From Arenicola marina (lineage: Eukaryota; Annelida; Polychaeta; Arenicolidae): DNA of 64,000 nt. Each line of letters opens with the position of its first letter. The first letter of the stretch is position 1. The notes beneath the pieces are model-generated. The model was not told where the DNA came from. It ran no database searches and worked only from the letters and a program-made list of their open reading frames with translations. The translations under genes and the position numbers were made by a program. The DNA lies in assembly GCA_964019135.1 (NCBI GenBank), contig OZ025256.1:310001-374000 (forward strand), written 5' to 3'. Shown here in pieces: positions 1-12,158 of this stretch.

Positions 1-3000
1 ACCTAGGATGGTGATAGTGAGGGAGAGGTGACCTAGGATGATGTTGAGGGAGAAGGGGTGACCTAGGATGGTGTCAGTGAGTGAGAGGTGACCTAGGATG
101 ATAGTGAGGAAAATGAGATGCCCTAGGATGATGGTGAGGGAGAGGGGGTGACCTAGGATGATAGTGAGGGAGAGGGGGTGACCTAGGATGATAGTGAGGG
201 AGAGGAGGTGCTATAGGATGACGGTGAGCGAGAGGGGATGACCTAGGATGGTGATAGTGAGGGAAAGGAGGTGCCTAGGATGATGGTGAGGGAGAGGGGT
301 GACCTAGGATGAGGATAGTAAGGGAGAGGAGGGGCCATAGGATGATGGTGAGGGAGAGGGGGTGACCTAGGATGGTGATAGTGAGAAAAATGAAGTGACC
401 TAGGACGATGGTGAAGGTTAGGGGTGACCTAAGGTGGTTATAGTGAGGGAGAGGTGACCAAGGATGGCGATAGTGAGAGGGACGAGGCGCCTAGGAGGAT
501 GGTGAGGGAGTGGGGGTGACCTAGGATGGTGATAGTGAGGGAGAGGTGACCTAGGATGATGTTGAGGGAGAAGGGGTGAGCTAGGATGGTGTGAGTGAAG
601 GAGAGGTGACCTAGGATAATGTTGAGGGAGAAGGGGTGACCTAGGATGGTGTCAGTAAGTAAGAGGTGACCTAGGATGATAGTGAGGGAGAGGGGGTGAC
701 CTAGGATGATAGTGAGGGAGAGGAGGTGCTATAGGATGACGGTGAGCGAGAGGGGGTGACCTAGGATGGTGATAGTGAGGAAAAGGAGGTGTCTAGGATG
801 ATGGTGAGGGAGAGGGGTGACCTAGGATGAGGATAGTGAGGGAGAGGAGGGGCCATAGGATGATGGTGAGGGAGAGGGGGTGACCTAGGATGGTGATAGT
901 GAGAAAAATGAAGTGACCTAGGACGATGGTGAAGGTGAGGGGTGACCTAAGGTGGTTATAGTGAGGGGGAGGTGACCTAGGATGGCGATAGTGAGAGGGA
1001 GGAGGTGCCTAGGATGATGGTGAGGGAGTGGGGGTGACCTAGGATGGTGATAGTGAGGGAGAGGTGACCTAGGATGATGTTGAGGGAGAAGGGGTGACCT
1101 AGGATGGTGTGAGTGAGGGAGAGGTAACCTAGGATGATGTTGAGGGAGAAGGGGTGACCTAGGATGGTGATAGTGAGGGAAAGGAGGTGCCTAGGTTGAT
1201 GGTGAGAGAGAGGGGGTGACCTAGGATGGTGATAGTTAGAAAAATTAAGTGACCTAGGACGATGGTGAAGGTGAGGGGGGGACCTAAGGTGGTTATAGTG
1301 AGGGAGAGGTGACCTAGGATGGCGATAGTGAGAGGGAGGAGGCGCCTAGGAAAATGGTGAGGGAGTGGGGGTGACCTAGGATGGTGATAGTGAGGGAGAG
1401 GTGACCTAGGATGATGTTGAGGGAGAAGGGGTGAGCTAGGATGGTGTGAGTGAGGGAGAGGTGACCTAGGATGATGTTGAGGGAGAAGGGGTGACCTAGG
1501 ATGGTGTCAGTGAGTGAGAGGTGACCTAGGATGATAGTGAGGAAAATGAGATGCCCTAGGATGATGGTGAGGGAGAGGGGGTGACCTAGGATGATAGTGA
1601 GGGAGAGGGGGTGACCTAGGATGATAGTGAGGGAGAGGAGGTGCTATAGGATGACGGTGAGCGAGAGGGGATGACCTAGGATGGTGATAGTGAGGGAAAG
1701 GAGGTGCCTAGGATGATGGTGAGGGAGAGGGGTGACCTAGGATGGTGATAGTGAGGGAAAGGAGGTGCCTAGGTTGATGGTGAGAGAGAGGGGGTGACCT
1801 AGGATGGTGATAGTTAGAAAAATTAAGTGACCTAGGACGATGGTGAAGGTGAGGGGGGGACCTAAGGTGGTTATAGTGAGGGAGAGGTGACCTAGGATGG
1901 CGATAGTGAGAGGGAGGAGGCGCCTAGGAAAATGGTGAGGGAGTGGGGGTGACCTAGGATGGTGATAGTGAGGGAGAGGTGACCTAGGATGATGTTGAGG
2001 GAGAAGGGGTGAGCTAGGATGGTGTGAGTGAGGGAGAGGTGACCTAGGATGATGTTGAGGGAGAAGGGGTGACCTAGGATGGTGTCAGTGAGTGAGAGGT
2101 GACCTAGGATGATAGTGAGGAAAATGAGATGCCCTAGGATGATGGTGAGGGAGAGGGGGTGACCTAGGATGATAGTGAGGGAGAGGGGGTGACCTAGGAT
2201 GATAGTGAGGGAGAGGAGGTGCTATAGGATGACGGTGAGCGAGAGGGGATGACCTAGGATGGTGATAGTGAGGGAAAGGAGGTGCCTAGGATGATGGTGA
2301 GGGAGAGGGGTGACCTAGGATGAGGATAGTAAGGGAGAGGAGGGGCCATAGGATGATGGTGAGGGAGAGGGGGTGACCTAGGATGGTGATAGTGAGAAAA
2401 ATGAAGTGACCTAGGACGATGGTGAAGGTGAGGGGGTGACCTAAGGTGGGTATAGTGAGGGAGAGGTGACCTAGGATGGCGATAGTGAGAGGGACGAGGC
2501 GCCTAGGAGGATGGTGAGGGAGTGGGGGTGACCTAGGATGGTGATAGTGAGGGAGAGGTGACCTAGGATGATGTTGAGGGAGAAGGGGTGACCTAGGATG
2601 GTGTCAGTGAGTGAGAGGTGACCTAGGATGATAGTGAGGAAAATGAGATGCCCTAGGATGATGGTGAGGGAGAGGGGGTGACCTAGGATGATAGTGAGGG
2701 AGAGGGGGTGACCTAGGATGATAGTGAGGGAGAGGAGGTGCTATAGGATGACGGTGAGCGAGAGGGGATGACCTAGGATGGTGATAGTGAGGGAAAGGAG
2801 GTGCCTAGGATGATGGTGAGGGAGAGGGGTGACCTAGGATGAGGATAGTAAGGGAGAGGAGGGGCCATAGGATGATGGTGAGGGAGAGGGGGTGACCTAG
2901 GATGGTGATAGTGAGAAAAATGAAGTGACCTAGGACGATGGTGAAGGTGAGGGGTGACCTAAGGTGGTTATAGTGAGGGAGAGGTGACCAAGGATGGCGA

Positions 3001-6000
3001 TAGTGAGAGGGACGAGGCGCCTAGGAGGATGGTGAGGGAGTGGGGGTGACCTAGGATGGTGATAGTGAGGGAGAGGTGACCTAGGATGATGTTGAGGGAG
3101 AAGGGGTGAGCTAGGATGGTGTGAGTGAAGGAGAGGTGACCTAGGATAATGTTGAGGGAGAAGGGGTGACCTAGGATGGTGTCAGTAAGTAAGAGGTGAC
3201 CTAGGATGATAGTGAGGGAGAGGGGGTGACCTAGGATGATAGTGAGGGAGAGGAGGTGCTATAGGATGACGGTGAGCGAGAGGGGGTGACCTAGGATGGT
3301 GATAGTGAGGAAAAGGAGGTGTCTAGGATGATGGTGAGGGAGAGGGGTGACCTAGGATGAGGATAGTGAGGGAGAGGAGGGGCCATAGGATGATGGTGAG
3401 GGAGAGGGGGTGACCTAGGATGGTGATAGTGAGAAAAATGAAGTGACCTAGGACGATGGTGAAGGTGAGGGGTGACCTAAGGTGGTTATAGTGAGGGGGA
3501 GGTGACCTAGGATGGCGATAGTGAGAGGGAGGAGGTGCCTAGGATGATGGTGAGGGAGTGGGGGTGACCTAGGATGGTGATAGTGAGGGAGAGGTGACCT
3601 AGGATGATGTTGAGGGAGAAGGGGTGACCTAGGATGGTGTGAGTGAGGGAGAGGTAACCTAGGATGATGTTGAGGGAGAAGGGGTGACCTAGGATGGTGA
3701 TAGTGAGGGAAAGGAGGTGCCTAGGTTGATGGTGAGAGAGAGGGGGTGACCTAGGATGGTGATAGTTAGAAAAATTAAGTGACCTAGGACGATGGTGAAG
3801 GTGAGGGGGGGACCTAAGGTGGTTATAGTGAGGGAGAGGTGACCTAGGATGGCGATAGTGAGAGGGAGGAGGCGCCTAGGAAAATGGTGAGGGAGTGGGG
3901 GTGACCTAGGATGGTGATAGTGAGGGAGAGGTGACCTAGGATGATGTTGAGGGAGAAGGGGTGAGCTAGGATGGTGTGAGTGAGGGAGAGGTGACCTAGG
4001 ATGATGTTGAGGGAGAAGGGGTGACCTAGGATGGTGTCAGTGAGTGAGAGGTGACCTAGGATGATAGTGAGGAAAATGAGATGCCCTAGGATGATGGTGA
4101 GGGAGAGGGGGTGACCTAGGATGATAGTGAGGGAGAGGGGGTGACCTAGGATGATAGTGAGGTAGAGGAGGTGCTATAGGATGACGGTGAGCGAGAGGGG
4201 ATGACCTAGGATGGTGATAGTGAGGGAAAGGAGGTGCCTAGGATGATGGTGAGGGAGAGGGGTGACCTAGGATGAGGATAGTAAGGGAGAGGAGGGGCCA
4301 TAGGATGATGGTGAGGGAGAGGGGGTGACCTAGGATGGTGATAGTGAGAAAAATGAAGTGACCTAGGACGATGGTGAAGGTGAGGGGTGACCTAAGGTGG
4401 TTATAGTGAGGGAGAGGTGACCAAGGATGGCGATAGTGAGAGGGACGAGGCGCCTAGGAGGATGGTGAGGGAGTGGGGGTGACCTAGGATGGTGATAGTG
4501 AGGGAGAGGTGACCTAGGATGATGTTGAGGGAGAAGGGGTGAGCTAGGATGGTGTGAGTGAAGGAGAGGTGACCTAGGATAATGTTGAGGGAGAAGGGGT
4601 GACCTAGGATGGTGTCAGTAAGTAAGAGGTGACCTAGGATGATAGTGAGGGAGAGGGGGTGACCTAGGATGATAGTGAGGGAGAGGAGGTGCTATAGGAT
4701 GACGGTGAGCGAGAGGGGGTGACCTAGGATGGTGATAGTGAGGAAAAGGAGGTGTCTAGGATGATGGTGAGGGAGAGGGGTGACCTAGGATGAGGATAGT
4801 GAGGGAGAGGAGGGGCCATAGGATGATGGTGAGGGAGAGGGGGTGACCTAGGATGGTGATAGTGAGAAAAATGAAGTGACCTAGGACGATGGTGAAGGTG
4901 AGGGGTGACCTAAGGTGGTTATAGTGAGGGGGAGGTGACCTAGGATGGCGATAGTGAGAGGGAGGAGGTGCCTAGGATGATGGTGAGGGAGTGGGGGTGA
5001 CCTAGGATGGTGATAGTGAGGGAGAGGTGACCTAGGATGATGTTGAGGGAGAAGGGGTGACCTAGGATGGTGTGAGTGAGGGAGAGGTAACCTAGGATGA
5101 TGTTGAGGGAGAAGGGGTGACCTAGGATGGTGATAGTGAGGGAAAGGAGGTGCCTAGGTTGATGGTGAGAGAGAGGGTGTGACCTAGGATGGTGATAGTT
5201 AGAAAAATTAAGTGACCTAGGACGATGGTGAAGGTGAGGGGGGGACCTAAGGTGGTTATAGTGAGGGAGAGGTGACCTAGGATGGCGATAGTGAGAGGGA
5301 GGAGGCGCCTAGGAAAATGGTGAGGGAGTGGGGGTGACCTAGGATGGTGATAGTGAGGGAGAGGTGACCTAGGATGATGTTGAGGGAGAAGGGGTGAGCT
5401 AGGATGGTGTGAGTGAGGGAGAGGTAACCTAGGATGATGTTGAGGGAGAAGGGGTGACCTAGGATGGTGTCAGTGAGTGAGAGGTGACCTAGGATGATAG
5501 TGAGGGAGAGGGGGTGACCTAGGATGATAGTGAGGGAGAGGAGGTGCTATAGAATGACGGTGAGGGAGAGGGGGTGACCTAGGATGGTGATAGTGAGGGA
5601 AAGGAGGTGCCTAGGATGATGGTGAGGGAGACGGGTGACCTAGGGTGAGGATAGTGAGGGAGAGGAGGGGCCATAGGATGATGGTGAGGGAGAGGGGGTG
5701 ACCTAGGATGGTGATAGTGAGAAAAATGAAGTGACCTAGGACGATGGTGAAGGTGAGGGGTGACCTAAGGTGGTTATAGTGAGGGAGAGGTGACCTAGGA
5801 TGGCGATAGTGAGAGGGAGGAGGTGCCTAGGATGATGGTGAGGGAGTGGGGGTGACCTAGGATGGTGATAGTGAGGGAGAGGTGACCTAGGATGATGTTG
5901 AGAGAGAAGGGGTGACCTAGGATGGTGTGAGTGAGGGAGAGGTAACCTAGGATGATGTTGAGGGAGAAGGGGTGACCTAGGATGGTGATAGTGAGGGAAA

Positions 6001-9000
6001 GGAGGTGCCTTGGTTGATGGTGAGAGAGAGGGGGTGACCTAGGATGGTGATAGTTAGAAAAATGAAGTGACCTAGGACGATGGTGAAGGTGAGGGGGTGA
6101 CCTAAGGTGGGTATAGTGAGGGAGAGGTGACCTAGGATGGCGATAGTGAGAGGGACGAGGCGCCTAGGAGGATGGTGAGGGAGTGGGGGTGACCTAGGAT
6201 GGTGATAGTGAGGGAGAGGTGACCTAGGATGATGTTGAGGGAGAAGGGGTGAGCTAGGATGGTGTGAGTGAGGGAGAGGTGACCTAGGATGATGTTGAGG
6301 GAGAAGGGGTGACCTAGGATGGTGTCAGTGAGTGAGAGGTGACCTAGGATGATAGTGAGGAAAATGAGATGCCCTAGGATGATGGTGAGGGAGAGGGGGT
6401 GACCTAGGATGATAGTGAGGGAGAGGGGGTGACCTAGGATGATAGTGAGGGAGAGGAGGTGCTATAGGATGACGGTGAGCGAGAGGGGATGACCTAGGAT
6501 GGTGATAGTGAGGGAAAGGAGGTGCCTAGGATGATGGTGAGGGAGAGGGGTGACCTAGGATGAGGATAGTAAGGGAGAGGAGGGGCCATAGGATGATGGT
6601 GAGGGAGAGGGGGTGACCTAGGATGGTGATAGTGAGAAAAATGAAGTGACCTAGGACGATGGTGAAGGTGAGGGGTGACCTAAGGTGGTTATAGTGAGGG
6701 AGAGGTGACCAAGGATGGCGATAGTGAGAGGGACGAGGCGCCTAGGAGGATGGTGAGGGAGTGGGGGTGACCTAGGATGGTGATAGTGAGGGAGAGGTGA
6801 CCTAGGATGATGTTGAGGGAGAAGGGGTGAGCTAGGATGGTGTGAGTGAAGGAGAGGTGACCTAGGATAATGTTGAGGGAGAAGGGGTGACCTAGGATGG
6901 TGTCAGTAAGTAAGAGGTGACCTAGGATGATAGTGAGGGAGAGGGGGTGACCTAGGATGATAGTGAGGGAGAGGAGGTGCTATAGGATGACGGTGAGCGA
7001 GAGGGGGTGACCTAGGATGGTGATAGTGAGGGAAAGGAGGTGCCTAGGATGATGGTGAGGGAGAGGGGTGACCTAGGATGAGGATAGTGAGGGAGAGGAG
7101 GGGCCATAGGATGATGGTGAGGGAGAGGGGGTGACCTAGGATGGTGATAGTGAGAAAAATGAAGTGACCTAGGACGATGGTGAAGGTGAGGGGTGACCTA
7201 AGGTGGTTATAGTGAGGGGGAGGTGACCTAGGATGGCGATAGTGAGAGGGAGGAGGTGCCTAGGATGATGGTGAGGGAGTGGGGGTGACCTAGGATGGTG
7301 ATAGTGAGGGAGAGGTGACCTAGGATGATGTTGAGGGAGAAGGGGTGACCTAGGATGGTGTGAGTGAGGGAGAGGTAACCTAGGATGATGTTGAGGGAGA
7401 AGGGGTGACCTAGGATGGTGATAGTGAGGGAAAGGAGGTGCCTAGGTTGATGGTGAGAGAGAGGGGGTGACCTAGGATGGTGATAGTTAGAAAAATTAAG
7501 TGACCTAGGACGATGGTGAAGGTGAGGGGGGGACCTAAGGTGGTTATAGTGAGGGAGAGGTGACCTAGGATGGCGATAGTGAGAGGGAGGAGGCGCCTAG
7601 GAAAATGGTGAGGGAGTGGGGGTGACCTAGGATGGTGATAGTGAGGGAGAGGTGACCTAGGATGATGTTGAGGGAGAAGGGGTGAGCTAGGATGGTGTGA
7701 GTGAGGGAGAGGTAACCTAGGATGATGTTGAGGGAGAAGGGGTGACCTAGGATGGTGTCAGTGAGTGAGAGGTGACCTAGGATGATAGTGAGGGAGAGGG
7801 GGTGACCTAGGATGATAGTGAGGGAGAGGAGGTGCTATAGGATGACGGTGAGCGAGAGGGGGTGACCTAGGATGGTGATAGTGAGGGAAAGGAGGTGCCT
7901 AGGATGATGGTGAGGGAGAGGGGTGACCTAGGGTGAGGATAGTGAGGGAGAGGAGGGGCCATAGGATGATGGTGAGGGAGAGGGGGTGACCTAGGATGGT
8001 GATAGTGAGAAAAATGAAGTGACCTAGGACGATGGTGAAGGTGAGGGGTGACCTAAGGTGGTTATAGTGAGGGGGAGGTGACCTAGGATGGCGATAGTGA
8101 GAGGGAGGAGGTGCCTAGGATGATGGTGAGGGAGTGGGGGTGACCTAGGATGGTGATAGTGAGGGAGAGGTGACCTAGGATGATGTTGAGGGAGAAGGGG
8201 TGACCTAGGATGGTGTGAGTGAGGGAGAGGTAACCTAGGATGATGTTGAGGGAGAAGGGGTGACCTAGGATGGTGATAGTGAGGGAAAGGAGGTGCCTTG
8301 GTTGATGGTGAGAGAGAGGGGGTGACCTAGGATGGTGATAGTTAGAAAAATTAAGTGACCTAGGACGATGGTGAAGGTGAGGGGGGGACCTAAGGTGGTT
8401 ATAGTGAGGGAGAAGTGACCTAGGATGGCGATAGTGAGAGGGAGGAGGCGCCTAGGAAGATGGTGAGGGAGTGGGGGTGACCTAGGATGGTGATAGTGAG
8501 GGAGAGGTGACCTAGGATGATGTTGAGGGAGAAGGGGTGAGCTAGGATGGTGTGAGTGAGGGAGAGGTAACCTAGGATGATGTTGAGGGAGAAGGGGTGA
8601 CCTAGGATGGTGTCAGTGAGTGAGAGGTGACCTAGGATGATAGTGAGGGAGAGGGGGTGACCTAGGATGATAGTGAGGGAGAGGAGGTGCTATAGAATGA
8701 CGGTGAGGGAGAGGGGGTGACCTAGGATGGTGATAGTGAGGGAAAGGAGGTGACGTAGGATGATAGTGAGCTAGATGAGGTGCCCTAGGATGATGGTGAG
8801 GGAGAGGGGGTGACCTAGGATGGTAATAGTGAGGGAGAGGTGACCTAGGATGGTGGTGAGGGAGAGGGGGTGAACTAGAGTGGTGATAGTGAGGGAAAGG
8901 GGGTTACCTAGGATGATAGTGAGGGAGAGGAGGTGACCTAGGCTGATGGTGAGGGAGAGGGGGTGACCTAGGATGGTGATATTGAAGGAGAGGTGACCAA

Positions 9001-9779
9001 GGATGATGTTGAGGGAGAAGGGGTGACCTAGGATGGTGATAGTGAGAGAGTGGATGTGACTTGGTATGGTGATAGTGAGGGAAAGGAGATGACCTAGGAT
9101 GAGGGTGAGGGAGATGGGTGGACCTAGGATGGTGATAGTGAGGGAGAGGTGACCTAGGGTGATAGTGAGGGAGAAGGGGTGACCTAGGATAGTGATAGTG
9201 AGGGAGAGGTGACCTAGAATGATGGTGAGAGAGAGGGGGTGACCTTGGATGATAGTGAGCGAGATTGGGTGGCCTATGATGGAGATAGTGAGGAAAATGA
9301 GGTGACCTAGGATGATGGTGAGGGAGACGGAGTGACCTAGGGTGGTTATAGTGAGAGAGAGGAGGTGACCTAGGATGGTGATTGTGAGGAGGTGACCTAG
9401 GATGATAGTGTGGGAGAGGAGGTGACCTAGGATGGTGACAGTGAGGGAGAGGAGGTGACCTAGGATGATTTTGAGGGAGACGGGGTGACATAGGATGGTG
9501 ATAGTGAGGGAAAGGAGGTACCCTAAGATGATGGTGAGGGAGAGGGGGTGACCTAGGATGATGGTGAGGGAGATGGGGTGACCTAGAATGGTGATAGTGA
9601 GGAAAATGAGGTGCCCTGGGATGATAGAGAGGGAGAGGGGGTGACCTAGGGTAGTGATAGTGAGATACATGAGGTGACCTAGGATGCTGATAGTGAGGGA
9701 GAGGAGGTGGCCTAGGATGGTGATAGTGAGAGACATGAGGTGATCAAAGATGATGGTGACGGAGGGGGGTGACCTAGGA
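1..9779. repeat. CCTAGG satellite, ~30 bp monomers with higher-order repeats
   Basis: The whole stretch is a tandem array of 27-33 bp monomers of the form ACCTAGGATGGTGATAGTGA followed by a GGGAGAGG-type G-rich tail. Nearly every monomer carries the palindrome CCTAGG. Different monomer types recur in fixed order, giving long higher-order blocks: 1-1740 matches 2531-4270 almost base for base (offset 2530), 1163-1740 is repeated directly as 1741-2318 (offset 578), and 2838 onward matches 4271 onward (offset 1433). From about 8750 to 9779 the monomers are more diverged and less ordered, as is usual at satellite edges. The plus strand is strongly purine- and G-rich. Long open frames through the right edge (for example 8771-9736 minus) are by-products of the repeat. 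The array starts before the window. Confidence 0.97.
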
Positions 9780-10646
9780 GTTCCTGTAACGACTTAATTA
9801 TTTTTAGTCGCATTGTCTTCCTTTTGTTGAAGAGGTTAGTTCTTGTTTTCTTATATGCAGCCATTTCCGTCAGTTGTTGGAGACACATAGGCTGATGTGA
9901 GGCTATGAATTGCAGAATGTCTCCTTTTGCCTGAAATTAAAATGTCCGTTAAAACTGCATGACACAACAATTGTCCACATACATTATGACATGCAAACAT
10001 CATATGCCCGAATTTTGATGACGATGTAGATAGCAAAGCGGCACTTTCCCCACATGATGTACTAGTTTATCAAAAAAAAGTGGCTTAACAGCATGCCCTA
10101 TGATTTATTGCGTACAATAAATGAAGAAAAGGTTAGTTTTATACACTAAGAACCTAAATGTATTTATATTAAAAACACCCTAAATCGAATTAAATTTAGC
10201 GTATATACCAACAGCTAATGTGTGCTTCAGTAGAATATGAAAATAACTAGATGACAACCACAGAAAAAAGATGCATTAGCATATGATGCCAAACGAAAAC
10301 ATACTTGGAAGATTGCCTTTGTTGTCTTTGGCGTCAGGCCTGCATGAAGAGAAATCGCCGAAGGGCGCCTTGAGGAGTCGGTGTCTTTCTTGAACCATCT
10401 CACTGAAACTACATTAATTTATATGTATATACTACACCAATAGCAAGTCTAGTCTGTATTATGCAGAACACAGTATTTAATTACCAAACTATATCTGGTC
10501 TTAATTGTACAGCTTTTCCAATCTGAATTATACCTGAATCTCGACCCAAATTGATTATATTGTTACTGTATTTTTACAAAAAATACAATATTCACCAGTG
10601 AGTGACACGTCTTCCTCATAATTGGCGCTGGACGGTTCAGATGAAG
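9712..10646 (-). CDS. Last three coding exons of a spliced gene, family not recognised
   Basis: Three minus-strand exons fit together in sequence and phase. Exon 10646-10596 follows TGTTTTTCAG, is open (SSEPSSANYEEDVSLT) and ends before GTGAAT with one base over. Exon 10402-10305 follows GTAGTTTCAG, starts with two bases that complete a GTG codon, reads RWFKKDTDSSRRPSAISLHA and on without a stop, and ends before GTATGT in phase 0. Exon 9930-9712 follows AATTTCAG and is open for 72 codons (AKGDILQFIASHQPMCLQQL, then a basic stretch with KKTR, FNKRKTMRLKIIKSL). It enters the satellite at about 9779 and stops at TAG 9714-9712, inside a CCTAGG. The product looks basic and soluble; I see no known domain. 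No minus-strand AATAAA lies just downstream, so the transcript may run through the array or splice across it. The exon structure is inferred and has no transcript support. Confidence 0.6.
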
Positions 10647-11044
10647 CTGAAAAACATAACGTAATTTCGTTAAAAGTGGTTTGCAAAGAAAAAAAGAGAC
10701 TGGCTAGATAAAATAGGGGTACCGGTTCTTCTTCAAAAATAATAAAAAGGTAACTCAGGCACATTTACTCATAACTGTAAAACGTATTTATGTCGTATGT
10801 TCCGTATGGTCGTTTGCCTACCCCAGATTATAAAAGAATTATACAGAACACCATCCGCTTTCAAATCACTACTGAACGGGTCATAAGCATTACATAATTA
10901 TATTTTCTTATAGATAATTAAGTATAGATAATCATAAATCATCTACCGGTACATGCTTTCACGTATAATTTGAAATGTTACCGGTTCACATCGCATTAGG
11001 CGCTTCGACAATGATAATTAACCCACGATACCTACCGCTTTAAT

Positions 11045-11125
11045 GATAAGATAAAGTTTTATTTAATATCGGTATATAAAAGTAAACAATAGACATTACA
11101 AGTGCTAAATTGACCGACAAGATGG
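11045..11125 (-). mobile_element. 3'-end fragment of the CR1/L2/Jockey-group LINE
   Basis: The text from GATAAGATAAAGTTTTATTT to TTGACCGACAA matches the 3' end of the LINE at 56516-56600 (GATAAAGTTTTATTT, TCGGTATGTAAAAG, ATTGACCGACAA) with scattered substitutions and in the same orientation. Such short 3' pieces are what 5'-truncated LINE insertions leave. It lies in an intron of the minus-strand gene, in the gene's own orientation. Confidence 0.8.
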
Positions 11126-11295
11126 CATCTTGGGGCAAGATATCCCGTGCGGTGGTCCCGATTTAAACAAACCTTGGGGCGCCCACACGCATAAATAAAT
11201 CATAGAACAATATTATTTGTGTTGTAATCATCATACAATCGATTTGGATGCATATCTTTAATTATTGCTTTATTATAACGTAAACATGTTCTTAC

Positions 11296-11379
11296 CCCCA
11301 CCGCCGCTTGAAACTGAGCCTAAAGTCGTCTTTGTCCAGACCACATCCTTGCATCATCGACTGGTGAAATATCCCTTAG
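11296..11379 (-). CDS. Candidate internal exon of the minus-strand gene, frame unresolved
   Basis: On the minus strand TCTCTTCAG precedes 11379 and GTAAGA follows 11296, which is a good splice pair around 84 bases. Read in phase 0 it gives LRDISPVDDARMWSGQRRL and then a stop. If a second AG five bases further in is used, another frame is open throughout: IFHQSMMQGCGLDKDDFRLS, then FKRRWG. Neither choice joins simply to the 10646 exon; the second would fit if that exon began at a later AG (after CCGTCCAG). It may be an alternative exon, or an exon may be missing from the model. Confidence 0.4.
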
Positions 11380-12158
11380 CTGAAGAGAAATGGACAGATA
11401 ACTAAGTTCACTCATTCACCTATAATTTCTCAATGTCATTATCATGACAATTGACACTGTTAACGGCAGGTTATTTAATACCATAACTGGCATATTTCCA
11501 AATTCATGCAACTATATAACTATATATATTCTATGAATATATACTAAGTATTATATTACTATTAACTATATGTTAATTTAACTTTATTACAAAAGTTAAT
11601 ATATACATATCACAACTCTCGGAAATTCGAAAATGTCTTTCCAAAATGCCTAATGTACTACCCTGGATATATATATTCCCTATTTTCTTTTATCTGCTAT
11701 TAATATGTTCATAGTTTATTATAGTGTGAGTTTTGTTTTATGATTTAGACTGATAAAATATTTCGAAAATCATGTTCCTGTTTTAGGAAACTTGAAATTT
11801 CGTTTACATTACTTCATTGTGTGAAAAAAACATATACTTGGTCTAAGTATGTACAAATTATCAAAGATATCATTGGACTAGCTGCTATATCATTTTACTT
11901 TTATCTACAACATGTTCTTTAATTGACAAACTGTATGTCGCAAATATTTTCTGGATATATCTGATATATGTACTGGTATTCTTAATATTACCCTAACTTT
12001 AGCTAGCCATCTAATATATTTATGTTTTTAGTGGGAATAATTAATTTCCATCATCCAGTACTTGTAAACTAATTAAATATTAATCATATAATTTTTAAGA
12101 AAGATTTATACCAGTTCTTTTAGGTAATCAGTACTAGTTGGCCAGAATGTCAATAATT

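Noticed and set aside
8771..9736. 321-codon open frame on the minus strand (LGHPLSLTITI repeats)
   Set aside because: It is the satellite monomer read in a frame that avoids the TAG of CCTAGG. It exists only where monomer lengths happen to be 27, 30 or 33, and a second frame is also open. No start context or splice link in this frame.
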